Source: Clostridiales bacterium
GTDB lineage: Bacteria > Bacillota > Clostridia > Oscillospirales > Ruminococcaceae
Direction of reading: 5' to 3'
Length of the DNA stretch: 64,000 nucleotides
Assembly (NCBI GenBank): GCA_019423685.1
Contig: JAHZAY010000005.1
Span: 1 to 64,000 of the forward strand
Shown: positions 42,919-50,967 of the stretch, piece after piece
Layout of the letters: every line of letters starts with the position of its first letter
How positions within the stretch are numbered: position 1 is the first letter of the stretch
Translations under genes and position numbers: made by a program
Notes under the pieces: model-generated
What the model saw: only the letters and a program-made list of their open reading frames with translations
What the model was told of the DNA's origin: nothing
Databases searched by the model: none

Positions 42919-43061
42919 ATTTTATATTTTTATACAAATTGTTGAATATTTTGCTCCCTTTCTCGACCACACCCTCCTTGCCCAACTGTGCAATCTATGG
43001 TATGATAAAAGCAAATCTGTGTGGAGAATTGCTCTTTTAAATTTGGAAAGGAAGTGTCCTG

Positions 43062-43676
43062 ATGAAACTGCAAAAACGGCTATCTCGGATAACCTGCTTG
43101 CTGCTTGTATTCTGCTTTGCTCTGATGCTCGGCTCCTGCAAAGCGGACAATAGCCAGAGTTCTGCTGCTGTGGGTGAAAACACCATCCAGCCTGCTGTGC
43201 TGACTCAGGCAGAGAACGACCTGCTGGCATTGGTCGGAGAGCAGCAGCCTCTGCTGTTTGATTTTACCGTTTCGGGCGCTTCTGGCTGCAGCGTGCAGCT
43301 GTTGACATTGGAGGATGGAAGCTGGCAGCCTGCCGGCGGCTCCACAAATTCCTCCGTTCCTGCCGAATACTCTGGACGGATAGCCTTTACCTTCGGGGAG
43401 GACGGCCGCTTTTCGGGCCTTGCCTTCCAGGATGAGTCTGGTGTCTCCCGGATCACCCAGGACCCGGACGGCCAGACCTTTTCCGCCCACGCCTCCACCA
43501 CCGTCGCGGACCCGGTTCAGATCACCCTGAATGAACCGATCGCCCTGTGGGTCTACTACGGGGAAAAGGAGGCTTCTGCCTCCACAACAGCCTATTTCCC
43601 CGATCAGGCGCTGGAAAACCCGGAAAGAATTAGCAGCGACTTTGCGCAGCTGATTACCATCACCTTTACAAAATAA
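43062..43676 (+). CDS. Putative lipoprotein, paralogue A
   Basis: 204 residues, RBS GGAAAGGA. Signal peptide with lipobox: LLLVFCFALMLGSC, lipidated Cys26 expected; then a low-complexity Ser/Ala linker. The mature domain has LTQAENDLLALVGEQQPLLFDF, CSVQLLTLEDGSWQPAGG and ends in SSDFAQLITITFTK. The same architecture recurs in 45841-46437. Function unknown; extracytoplasmic, membrane anchored. Confidence 0.75.
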   Translation: MKLQKRLSRITCLLLVFCFALMLGSCKADNSQSSAAVGENTIQPAVLTQAENDLLALVGEQQPLLFDFTVSGASGCSVQLLTLEDGSWQPAGGSTNSSVPAEYSGRIAFTFGEDGRFSGLAFQDESGVSRITQDPDGQTFSAHASTTVADPVQITLNEPIALWVYYGEKEASASTTAYFPDQALENPERISSDFAQLITITFTK

Positions 43677-43705
43677 CATGAATACCGCTCCATAACTCCC
43701 GATTC

Positions 43706-43747
43706 AAAAGGGCCGGTTTGTGTTTGACGCAAACCGGCCCTTTCTTT
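43706..43747. terminator. Bidirectional terminator
   Basis: GGGCCGGTTTG (43710-43720) / CAAACCGGCCC (43730-43740) then TTTCTTTTT; between convergent genes. Confidence 0.85.
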
Positions 43748-43779
43748 TTCATCTTTCATCAACGCAGTGGGAAATTGTC

Positions 43780-44361
43780 CTAGTCCAGCTCCATCCGATC
43801 GCTGGGAGAAATGGTGCGCAGCACCCTGCAGGGGTTGCCCACTGCGACCGAGTTTGCGGGGATGTCCCTAGTCACCACGCTGCCAGCACCGATCACGCAG
43901 TTGTCGCCGATGGTGACGCCGGGCAGCACTGTGCACCCGCCACCAAACCAGACGTTGTTGCCCACCACGATAGGGCGAGCAAATTCCACCCCACTCCTGC
44001 GCTGTTCTGGGTCAATCGGATGAGCAGCGGTGTAAAAGCCGCAGTTTGGACCGATCTGCATGTCGTCCCCAAAGGTGACTGGTGCGCAATCGAGGATCAC
44101 AAGGTTGTGATTGGAGTAAAAATTCTTTCCTATCGAGATGTTGCTCCCATAGTCGCACCAAAAATCCGGCTCCAGGTGGGGCAGCTCCTGCGCGGCATTG
44201 GGGAGCAGAGCGCGCAAAATTGCGGCTTTCTTGTTCTCCTCCTGAGGCGCAGTCTGGTTAAAGGCAAAGCACAGCTCCTTGCACCTTCTGCGCGCCTGCA
44301 CAAGCTCTGGGTCCCCCGCATCATACACCTTGCCTGCAATCATCTTTTCCCTCTCTGTCAT
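43780..44361 (-). CDS. Sugar O-acetyltransferase (maltose/galactoside acetyltransferase type)
   Basis: 193 residues. N-terminal mac domain (EREKMIAGKVYDAGDPELVQARRR), then left-handed beta-helix hexapeptide repeats (ISIGKNFYSNHNLVILD, PIVVGNNVWFGGGCTVLPGVTIGDNCVIGAGSVVTRDIP). The catalytic His lies in YTAAHPIDPEQR. Acetyl-CoA-dependent O-acetylation of sugars; cytoplasmic trimer. Confidence 0.92.
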   Translation of the reverse strand: MTEREKMIAGKVYDAGDPELVQARRRCKELCFAFNQTAPQEENKKAAILRALLPNAAQELPHLEPDFWCDYGSNISIGKNFYSNHNLVILDCAPVTFGDDMQIGPNCGFYTAAHPIDPEQRRSGVEFARPIVVGNNVWFGGGCTVLPGVTIGDNCVIGAGSVVTRDIPANSVAVGNPCRVLRTISPSDRMELD

Positions 44362-44557
44362 CCAAAAGTTCCTCCCCTTATTGCCCCCAAGGGCTCATTT
44401 TTTCTCATTATAGCACAGTATCTTTTCTGCCGGCAACACTGCATCCTGTCAGGAATTGCTTCTCCTTGCCGCCCAATTCGGTTCTGAAAGGGAAAAAGAT
44501 GTTATATCATGTTAAATTTTTTAACAAAATGTTATTTTTGTATTTGCTTTATGAACT
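44362..44557. other. Gene-free region upstream of the Hsp20 control region
   Basis: No supported ORF; AT-rich in its second half with a TTAACAAAATGTTA-like palindrome near 44520. Confidence 0.35.
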
Positions 44558-44584
44558 TTAGCACTCTCCTATTGACAGTGCTAA
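44558..44584 (+). promoter_or_regulatory. CIRCE operator (HrcA) over the Hsp20 promoter
   Basis: TTAGCACTC, 9-nt spacer, CAGTGCTAA: the CIRCE inverted repeat with one mismatch (C for G). The promoter TTGACA (44572-44577), 17-bp spacer, TATACT (44595-44600) overlaps its right arm, so HrcA binding would block RNA polymerase. Confidence 0.85.
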
Positions 44585-44600
44585 TTGTTTGCGCTATACT

Positions 44601-44736
44601 GTGTTCAGAACAAAAGAAAAGGACCTGATGGGACGAAGATCCCAGAGAGCTCCCAGTCGGGGGTTCCGGTTCAAAGAAACGATCCCCTTCCTTTGTTCAT
44701 AGAACAGTGAACATAGATGAAATGGAGGAATGTTTT
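44601..44736 (+). promoter_or_regulatory. Structured 5' leader of hsp20
   Basis: About 130 nt between promoter and start, with nested complementarities (tggga/tccca, TGTTCA/TGAACA just before the RBS). Could be an RNA thermometer; no ROSE or fourU motif was recognised. Confidence 0.35.
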
Positions 44737-45186
44737 ATGTTACTGCCTAGCATCTTTGGTGAAAATTTGTTCGATGATTTTGATAACTTCAATTTTAATA
44801 GAGCGCTTAACCGCATGAACCACGAGCTGTACGGCAAACACAGCCACAACATGATGAAGGCCGATGTACGCGAGACCGAGAACAGCTACGAGCTGGATGT
44901 CGACCTGCCAGGCTTCAAGAAAGATGAGATTAAGGTAGAGTTGGACAACGGTTACCTGAATATCTCCGCTTCCAAGGGTCTGGACAAAGACGAGGAGAAC
45001 AACAAAGGCGAGTACATCCGCCGCGAGCGCTATGCCGGTGCGATGAGCCGCAGCTTCTATGTCGGCGAGCAGTTGACCCAGCAGGATGTCAAAGCAAAAT
45101 TTGAGGATGGCATCCTGAGAATCAGCATCCCGAAGAAGGAAGAACAGCAGCAGGTTGCACAGGATAAACACATTGCTATTGAATAG
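44737..45186 (+). CDS. Small heat shock protein, Hsp20 family (copy 1)
   Basis: 149 residues from ATG 44737 (GGAGG eight nt upstream). Short N-terminal arm LLPSIFGENLFDD, alpha-crystallin domain about 38-135 (VRETENSYELDVDLPGFKKDE, IKVELDNGYLNISASKG, GAMSRSFYVGE, KAKFEDGILRISIPKKE with the conserved AxxxNGVL-type element), and a C-terminal IAIE tail. ATP-independent holdase. HrcA-regulated through CIRCE. Tandem paralogue 71 bp downstream. Confidence 0.94.
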   Translation: MLLPSIFGENLFDDFDNFNFNRALNRMNHELYGKHSHNMMKADVRETENSYELDVDLPGFKKDEIKVELDNGYLNISASKGLDKDEENNKGEYIRRERYAGAMSRSFYVGEQLTQQDVKAKFEDGILRISIPKKEEQQQVAQDKHIAIE

Positions 45187-45257
45187 CAGCCGCCGCACCG
45201 CAAGGTGCAAAAAAATCTTTGCAAATAATAACTGATATAAATTTGGAGGAATGACTT

Positions 45258-45704
45258 ATGTTACCAACCCTGTTTAGAGACAATCTTTTCGATGATATGT
45301 TTAACTTTGACGACTTTGACAAAGAGATGGACCGCATGATGAGACCGCTGTACGGCAAACATGCGCAGAACGTCATGAAGACCGATGTGCGTGAGACCGA
45401 GAACAGCTATGAGCTGGACATCGACCTGCCAGGCTTCAAGAAGGATGAGATCAAGGTAGAGCTGGACAACGGCTACCTGAGCATCTCCGCTTCCAAGGGT
45501 CTGGACAAGGACGAAGAGAACAACAAGGGCAAATATATCCGCCGCGAGCGCTATGCTGGCGCAATGAACCGTACCTTCTACGTCGGCAATCATCTGACCC
45601 AGCAGGATATCAAGGCAAAATTTGAGGACGGTATCCTGAAGATCAGCGTACCAAAGAAGGATGTTCAGCAGGTTGCTGCCAACAAGCACATCGCCATTGA
45701 ATAG
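45258..45704 (+). CDS. Small heat shock protein, Hsp20 family (copy 2)
   Basis: 148 residues, RBS GGAGGA. The crystallin domain is nearly identical to copy 1 (VRETENSYELDIDLPGFKKDE, ASKGLDKDEENNKGKY, KAKFEDGILKISVPKK), while the N-terminal arm differs (RDNLFDDMFNFDDFDKEMDR). Recent tandem duplication with divergence in the arm that controls oligomerisation. Shares the upstream CIRCE promoter; terminator at 45757-45797. Confidence 0.94.
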   Translation: MLPTLFRDNLFDDMFNFDDFDKEMDRMMRPLYGKHAQNVMKTDVRETENSYELDIDLPGFKKDEIKVELDNGYLSISASKGLDKDEENNKGKYIRRERYAGAMNRTFYVGNHLTQQDIKAKFEDGILKISVPKKDVQQVAANKHIAIE

Positions 45705-45756
45705 TCTTTTATCTCCACATCCCTTTTGTCCGTTTGTGACTTTATATTCCCGAACA

Positions 45757-45800
45757 GCAGGGGGAGCGAACCCAATGGGTTCGCTCCCCCTGCTTTATTT
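45757..45800 (+). terminator. Terminator after the hsp20 pair
   Basis: 17-bp stem GCAGGGGGAGCGAACCC / GGGTTCGCTCCCCCTGC (45757-45773, 45777-45793), then TTTATTTTTT. Confidence 0.92.
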
Positions 45801-45840
45801 TTTCCCCAATATTGTAGGCTCACCTATAGCCGTCAAAAGC

Positions 45841-46437
45841 TTACTCAGACAGGGTAAGCGCAAGCATCTGTGCCTGGTCGCCGCCGATCTGTTCTGGGTG
45901 ATGGTAAAAATCAACGGGGATCGCCGCCTGCGTGTTGCTGCTCTCCTCATTGCCGATCAGCAACAGCAGAGGAAGCGGCTCCCCCACAACGACCGTTTGC
46001 TCCTGCTGTGCAAAAGCTGAGGCCGCGTAAACGGCACCTTCTTTAAAGGAAATTTCCGGACACGCACTGGCAACAGACCCATCGTCTCCCTGCCAGGCGA
46101 TGCGGCATTCTTTAGCTATTTCCCCGGAAAGGGCAAGCAGCAGCCTGCCAGAAATGGGCGTTGCATCGTCGTACTGCAGCCCAAAAAGGGTTCCTTCCTG
46201 CTTTTTCCACTCTCCTGCTTCCAGCGAGTAGAGGTTCACCTCCAACCTGGTGGTTTCTTGCGAGGAAAGGTGATAGACGACCGTGTCGTCTCCCGCTACA
46301 AGGTGCAAGATGCTCTCTTCCTCTTTTGAAAGCTGAGCCGGCACAAGGACATCCTGTGTGCCAGCACTCGCCTGGCACCCCGAAAAGACAAGACAACAGA
46401 CAACAAGCAGCATAGACAAAAAGCACCTTCGGAGCAT
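45841..46437 (-). CDS. Putative lipoprotein, paralogue B
   Basis: 198 residues, RBS GGAGGA. Signal peptide with lipobox LVVCCLVFSGC (Cys21). Mature part: LSKEEESILHLVAGDDTVVYHL, LEVNLYSLEAGEWKKQEG, and C-terminal GGDQAQMLALTLSE, which align in order with the corresponding segments of 43062-43676. Extracytoplasmic lipoprotein of unknown function. The two paralogues flank the acetyltransferase and Hsp20 genes. Confidence 0.75.
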   Translation of the reverse strand: MLRRCFLSMLLVVCCLVFSGCQASAGTQDVLVPAQLSKEEESILHLVAGDDTVVYHLSSQETTRLEVNLYSLEAGEWKKQEGTLFGLQYDDATPISGRLLLALSGEIAKECRIAWQGDDGSVASACPEISFKEGAVYAASAFAQQEQTVVVGEPLPLLLLIGNEESSNTQAAIPVDFYHHPEQIGGDQAQMLALTLSE

Positions 46438-46530
46438 GACGGTTCCTCCTTAACTTAAGACAGCAATTGCTGTTTTAAGGAAAGCATATCAGTTCCTTAG
46501 ACATTTGTCAATAAGCAAGTCAAACAACCT

Positions 46531-46570
46531 AAAAAGGGGAGGGCCTTATTAAAAGGCCCTCCCCTTTTTC
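46531..46570. terminator. Bidirectional terminator
   Basis: AAAAAGGGGAGGGCCTT (46531-46547) / AAGGCCCTCCCCTTTTT (46553-46569). Ends the aldo/keto reductase transcript. Confidence 0.9.
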
Positions 46571-46590
46571 TATCTTGCCCAATCAGCAGC

Positions 46591-47760
46591 TTATTTTGCT
46601 GCTGCCTGTGCTGCTTCTGCTGCCTCAACCTCTACCTTCTTCTGCTCATACAGCTTTGCAATCATCTCCAGCTTGTCTGGGATGGCAATCATCTGTGGGC
46701 ACTTGGTGGTGCAGGACATGCAGCGGACACAGTGCTCCGCGCCATTGCCGTGTGCAACGACCTCTTTGTAGTCATTGACAAAGGATTTCTCCTTGCCAAA
46801 AATCTTATAGCGGGAATAGATCGCAAAGATCTCCGGGATATCGACTCCCATCGGGCAATCCATGCAGTACCGGCAGCCGGTGCACGGAATCTCGTTTACC
46901 TTGCGGATTTCCTCAACTACCTTCGCAACAGCTTCCAGTTCCTTGTCGTTCATTGGCTCAAAGTTGGTCATGGTGGCGACGTTGTCGATCAGCTGCTGCT
47001 CATCGCTCATACCGCTGAGTACAACGGCAACCTGTGGCAGCGACTCAACCCAGCGGATAGCCCAGCTGGCGATCGAGCGGTTTGGCTCCATATCCAGGAA
47101 CGGTTTTGCGCGCTGTTCGTCGATGGTGGCAAGGTAACCGCCGCGTACCGGCTCCATAACCATAACCGGCAGGTTGCGTTTTTCCAGCTCGCGGTAGAGC
47201 TGCTCTGCGCCCTGGTTCTGCCAATCCAGATAGTTCAGCTGAATCTGGACGAAATCCCAGTCATAATCGTTGAGAATTTGGGTGAATACCTGATAGGTGT
47301 CGTGGAAGGAGAAGCCCAGGTGTTTGATCTTGCCCTGACGCTTCATCTCCTGCAAGAACTCTACGCAATGCAGATCTTTGACCTTCTTGTAGTGGTTGCG
47401 GTTTAAGCTATGTACCAGATAAAAGTCGATGTAGTCGGTCTTGAGGGTTTTCAGCTGGTTTTCAAAGCGGCGCTTCATGTCCTCCTCATCCTCGCAGACC
47501 CAGATGCTCATCTTGTCTGCAATATAGAAGGTGCTGCGGTCGTAATTTTCAAACGCCTTTCCAAAAATCTTCTCGGATTCGCCCTTATGATAGACCATCG
47601 CGGTATCAAAATAGTTGATACCCATCTCGTACGCTTTGTGCAGCAAATCTACTGCCGCATCAAAATCTACTTCATCGCCGTTCTTTGGGAAGCGCATGCC
47701 CCCGTAACCCAGACGGGAGATCTCCAGTCCCAATGTTGGAATCATTCTGCGGTCGATCAT
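46591..47760 (-). CDS. Aldo/keto reductase with C-terminal ferredoxin-like 4Fe-4S motifs
   Basis: 389 residues from ATG 47760 (AGGAG nine nt upstream; ATG 47766 is closer to the RBS). AKR barrel: GYGGMRFPKNGDEVDF, INYFDTAMVYHKGESEKIFGKAF with catalytic Tyr, HSLNR, and VMEPVRGGYLA. The C terminus has two cysteine clusters, CTGCRYCMDCPMGVDIP and CVRCMSCTTKCPQ, fitting the Fe-S-containing oxidoreductase subgroup of anaerobes. Ends in an Ala/Glu-rich tail. Electron partner unknown. Confidence 0.9.
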   Translation of the reverse strand: MIDRRMIPTLGLEISRLGYGGMRFPKNGDEVDFDAAVDLLHKAYEMGINYFDTAMVYHKGESEKIFGKAFENYDRSTFYIADKMSIWVCEDEEDMKRRFENQLKTLKTDYIDFYLVHSLNRNHYKKVKDLHCVEFLQEMKRQGKIKHLGFSFHDTYQVFTQILNDYDWDFVQIQLNYLDWQNQGAEQLYRELEKRNLPVMVMEPVRGGYLATIDEQRAKPFLDMEPNRSIASWAIRWVESLPQVAVVLSGMSDEQQLIDNVATMTNFEPMNDKELEAVAKVVEEIRKVNEIPCTGCRYCMDCPMGVDIPEIFAIYSRYKIFGKEKSFVNDYKEVVAHGNGAEHCVRCMSCTTKCPQMIAIPDKLEMIAKLYEQKKVEVEAAEAAQAAAK

Positions 47761-47823
47761 ATTCATTCTCTCCTTGCTTCTTAAGAGTGACTCCCGCCCC
47801 ACAGGCAGGAATCCTGCACCTTT

Positions 47824-47852
47824 ATCCTACCACAAAATCGCCTCCATGTAAA
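47824..47852 (-). promoter_or_regulatory. Promoter of the aldo/keto reductase gene
   Basis: TTTACA (47852-47847), 17-bp spacer, TAGGAT (47829-47824) on the minus strand. Confidence 0.6.
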
Positions 47853-47935
47853 ATGGCAGCTTCTCAAAAAGACAAAAGAATGTAAACATTCCTAAAATTT
47901 ACACCCATTCCCACCTCCCTTGTGCACAGAAAAGA

Positions 47936-47990
47936 TTGACCTTTCCCGACAGGTGGTTTAAAATAAAATGGAATTCATTTGCCTGTCGGG
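47936..47990 (+). promoter_or_regulatory. rpe promoter with flanking inverted repeat
   Basis: TTGACC (47936-47941), 17-bp spacer, TAAAAT (47959-47964). CCCGACAGG (47945-47953) inside the spacer and its exact complement CCTGTCGGG (47982-47990) just after the start point form an inverted repeat that straddles the -10, a typical repressor layout. Confidence 0.65.
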
Positions 47991-48051
47991 CAGCAGCTTG
48001 TTGCAGAGCCTCTCCCGACTCCATCGTCTTTGAAGAAAGGTCGTGCCCTTT

Positions 48052-48696
48052 ATGATAAAAGTTTCCCCCTCCATCCTCTCCGCCGATTTTTCCTGCTTGG
48101 GTGAGCAGGCCCGCAAAATGCAGCAGGCGGGCGCACCCTGGCTGCACATCGACGTCATGGACGGCCACTTTGTTCCCAACATCTCCTTCGGCGCACCGGT
48201 TATGAAGTGCATCCGCAAGGATTTTGACGGCGTATTCGACGTCCACCTGATGATCAGCGATCCGCTGCGCTATGCACAGGACTTCGCCAAGGCCGGCGCC
48301 GACATCATCACCTTCCATCTGGAATCGGACAGCGACCCGGACGCCACCATTGCGCACATCCACGAGCTGGGCTGCAAAGCCGGCATCTCCATCAAACCTG
48401 GCACTCCCGCCGAGGCGGTCAAGCCCTATCTCGATCGCGTGGAGATGGTGCTGGTGATGACCGTTGAACCGGGATTTGGCGGACAGAAATTTATGACCGA
48501 TATGATGCCAAAGGTATCGGCGATCCGCCAATGGATCACCGATACCGGCCGCGAAATCGACCTGCAGGTAGACGGCGGCGTCAACGCTGAAACGGCCAAA
48601 GTATGCAAACAGGCCGGGGCCAATGTACTGGTGGCCGGTTCCTACCTGTTCTCTAAAGAGGACTATGCTGCGGCCATCAAAACTTTGATCGACTAG
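48052..48696 (+). CDS. rpe: Ribulose-phosphate 3-epimerase
   Basis: 214 residues from ATG 48052 (a GTG three codons upstream is possible). TIM barrel with the family motifs KVSPSILSADFSCL, HIDVMDGHFVPNISFG (metal His/Asp), FDVHLMISDP, VMTVEPGFGGQKFM, and VDGGVNAETA. Interconverts ribulose-5-P and xylulose-5-P. Normally beside rsgA/thiN; here it precedes an Rnf-like cluster. Confidence 0.96.
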   Translation: MIKVSPSILSADFSCLGEQARKMQQAGAPWLHIDVMDGHFVPNISFGAPVMKCIRKDFDGVFDVHLMISDPLRYAQDFAKAGADIITFHLESDSDPDATIAHIHELGCKAGISIKPGTPAEAVKPYLDRVEMVLVMTVEPGFGGQKFMTDMMPKVSAIRQWITDTGREIDLQVDGGVNAETAKVCKQAGANVLVAGSYLFSKEDYAAAIKTLID

Positions 48697-48905
48697 CTGC
48701 AAAGCTGCTCTGCGCCCGGCGCCGCCCTTTGCAGTTGTGTCCCCTTGCCCTTCCCTCTTCCGGCAGGGCCTGTAAGCGGCGCAGCAAAAAGTACGCTTGA
48801 TCACCTTCCTACAAAATGGAATGCTGGCAAGCTGTTGGCTTAGCCACAGGCCGGCACGGGGCAGTTCCCCACCTTCCATCACACTGAAAGGAGTTATTTC
48901 TCTTC
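48697..48905 (+). other. Intergenic region with hairpin between rpe and rnfC-like gene
   Basis: CTGCAAAG (48697-48704) / CTTTGCAG (48727-48734) hairpin directly at the rpe stop, without a long T-run. The rest has no ORF and no recognised riboswitch. The rnfC-like RBS is AAAGGAG. Confidence 0.45.
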
Positions 48906-49961
48906 ATGTCTCTGTTACAGTGGCTGACTACCGGCTCTTTTAACGGCATCTATCTTGAACAGATGAAGGAACCGGCCCTTTCTCGGCCCTTCCTGCATTT
49001 TTTCAGCAGTGCTACCATCCAGAGCAAACCGATCCACCACGGATATGACCTGTCCCATCCGCTCAGCTGCGAGCAACTGGCCGATGTCGCCCGTCAGGCG
49101 GGCATCATCGACGAACACGACGGAAAGCCGCTGGCGGACAAGATCCTTCACGCTGCGCGGCAAAAAATTTCTGCGGTCTGCGTCGACGCCATCGACGACG
49201 AACCCTATGTCTCCAGCCAAATCAATCCCCTGCTGCATTGCAGCAGCCAGATTGTGCGCGCAGCCAATTGGATCAGCTCTGCATTGGATGTGAGCGAACG
49301 ATTTATCGCAATCTATAAAAACATGTCTGCACTGGACACCAAAATTCCTTCCTTCATCGACGGCGTAGAGGTGCGCCGGATGCAGGGACGTTACCCAATG
49401 GAAATCCGTGCTTTCCGAAGCTTTAAAAATGCGACCTTTATTGCAGGGGCCGCAAGCCTCCTGCACCTTTACCGCGCCGTCACCGAAGGACGCGCACAGA
49501 CCACCTCGTTTGTCACCGTCGCGGGCAACTGCGTCGGCACGCCCCGCAACTACGAGGTCACCATCGGCACCCCTGTTTCGGTGCTGCTGGAGCGCTGCGG
49601 CCTCATTCAGTCGCCTTCGATTATTGTAGAGGGCGGCGCCATGCGCGGCATTGCGCTGGATGACCCGGACCACACCGCCATCCGTCCCAGCACTAGCTCC
49701 ATTCTGGTCTTCCACGTCGACCGGCAGGAACAGCTGTACAGCTGCATCGGCTGCGGGCGCTGTATCGAAGCCTGCCCCTCCGGCCTCAACCCTCAGAAGC
49801 TTTACCGCTGTGTGACCACCAATCACAAACAGACCGCTCTGAGCCTTGGAATCCAAAACTGCATCGGCTGTGCCAGCTGCAGTTATATCTGCCCTTCCCG
49901 CCTGGACCTGGCACACAACATTGTTCAGGCAAAACTCCGGCTTTCCCCAGACCCGGAATAA
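48906..49961 (+). CDS. RnfC-like protein with intact Fe-S but degenerate NADH/FMN site
   Basis: 351 residues, shorter than normal RnfC (about 430+). Two 4Fe-4S motifs are complete: CIGCGRCIEACP (C280 on) and CIGCASCSYICP (C319 on), and the SLBB-like part is recognisable (VTVAGNCVGTPRNYEVTIGTPV). The canonical nucleotide/flavin loop GGAGFPTHVKL is replaced by EHDGKPLADKI (about 74-84), and NGAECEPY by DAIDDEPY. It heads a C-D-E-A set lacking RnfB and RnfG. Peripheral cytoplasmic-face subunit; NADH oxidation looks unlikely. Confidence 0.82.
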   Translation: MSLLQWLTTGSFNGIYLEQMKEPALSRPFLHFFSSATIQSKPIHHGYDLSHPLSCEQLADVARQAGIIDEHDGKPLADKILHAARQKISAVCVDAIDDEPYVSSQINPLLHCSSQIVRAANWISSALDVSERFIAIYKNMSALDTKIPSFIDGVEVRRMQGRYPMEIRAFRSFKNATFIAGAASLLHLYRAVTEGRAQTTSFVTVAGNCVGTPRNYEVTIGTPVSVLLERCGLIQSPSIIVEGGAMRGIALDDPDHTAIRPSTSSILVFHVDRQEQLYSCIGCGRCIEACPSGLNPQKLYRCVTTNHKQTALSLGIQNCIGCASCSYICPSRLDLAHNIVQAKLRLSPDPE

Positions 49962-49989
49962 AGTCCTTTCTAAAGGAGGTCCTTTACCC

Positions 49990-50967
49990 TTGTCTTCGAC
50001 ACGATACCACATGCCTTACATCCGGCACTCCGATGCCGCCCGCACCATCATGGGGGACGTCATCATCGCGCTGGCGCCGCTGTACTTTATGGCATACTTC
50101 TACTATGGCTCCCGCGTGCTGCTGTTGGCTGCTGCCGCGATCCTCAGCTGTACCGTCTGCGACTGGCTGTGCAGCCTTATCCTCTATCGCCGGATCAATT
50201 CTCGCGATCTGAGCCCTGTTGTCACCGGCCTGATTCTGTGTGCACTGATGCCGCCCACCATCTCCTTTTCGGTGGTCGTCTGGGCATCGGTGTTCTCTAT
50301 TGTGATCTGCAAGGAGCCTTTTGGCGGAAGCGGTCACAACATCTTTAACCCCGCCGCTGCCGGTCTTGCCTTCGCCACCATCTGCTGGAGCGGTCAGATG
50401 TTCTCCTACACCCAGCCGCTGCAACGGCTGCCAATTGCAATCGACAATACTGTAACTCTGATGCAGGGTCCGACAGCCACCTTAAAACTTGGCGGCATCC
50501 CCCGTCTGGAGCTGACAGAACTGCTGCTGGGCAACTTTGCCGGCCCAATCGCCTCAACCTTCACGCTGATCATTGCCGCGTCGCTGCTCTATCTGCTGGC
50601 GCGCAACGTAGTCAAGTGGTACTCGGTTGTCTCCTTCGTGCTGCCGGTTGCGGTGCTTGCCGCCTTCAACCACCCTTATGGCGTCAGCTCACTGGAATCG
50701 ATTACCAACGAGTTGTTCGTCGGCTCGCTGTGGTTTGTTGCGGTATTCATGCTCAGCGACCCGGTCACCTCCCCGAAATATCGTCTTTCCCGCATCTTAT
50801 ATAACCTTTGTGCCGGCATCATGGTCATGCTGTTCCGTTATTTCAGCCCTCTGGAGCTGAGCGCTGCCTTTGCGGTGCTGCTGATGAATGCGTTGGCACC
50901 AGTATTTGACATTGCCTGCGAACAGTTGATTATCCGCCAGAAGCAGAAAGGAGGCAGCGCATCATGA
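49990..50967 (+). CDS. RnfD-like membrane subunit with altered flavinylation motif
   Basis: 325 residues from a TTG start at 49990, eight nt after AAAGGAGG; N terminus MSSTRYHMPYIRHSDAARTIM aligns with RnfD (SxHIRSxDSTRxIM). Conserved FGGSGHNIFNPAAAG. The SGAT-type threonine flavinylation motif is degraded to LMQGPTATLK (Thr162 retained, Ser/Ala and preceding Asp lost). About nine membrane helices. Overlaps the next gene by 4 bp. Confidence 0.85.
   Translation: MSSTRYHMPYIRHSDAARTIMGDVIIALAPLYFMAYFYYGSRVLLLAAAAILSCTVCDWLCSLILYRRINSRDLSPVVTGLILCALMPPTISFSVVVWASVFSIVICKEPFGGSGHNIFNPAAAGLAFATICWSGQMFSYTQPLQRLPIAIDNTVTLMQGPTATLKLGGIPRLELTELLLGNFAGPIASTFTLIIAASLLYLLARNVVKWYSVVSFVLPVAVLAAFNHPYGVSSLESITNELFVGSLWFVAVFMLSDPVTSPKYRLSRILYNLCAGIMVMLFRYFSPLELSAAFAVLLMNALAPVFDIACEQLIIRQKQKGGSAS

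Noticed and set aside
47899..48882. 327-codon minus-strand frame antisense to rpe
   Set aside because: No RBS, low-complexity composition and no family resemblance; the plus-strand frame is a textbook Rpe.
48697..48905. Possible riboswitch between rpe and the Rnf-like genes
   Set aside because: Only a short hairpin is evident; no consensus of FMN or other known riboswitches.
48915..50012. 365-codon minus-strand frame
   Set aside because: Antisense shadow of the RnfC-like gene, which has clear Fe-S motifs and an RBS.
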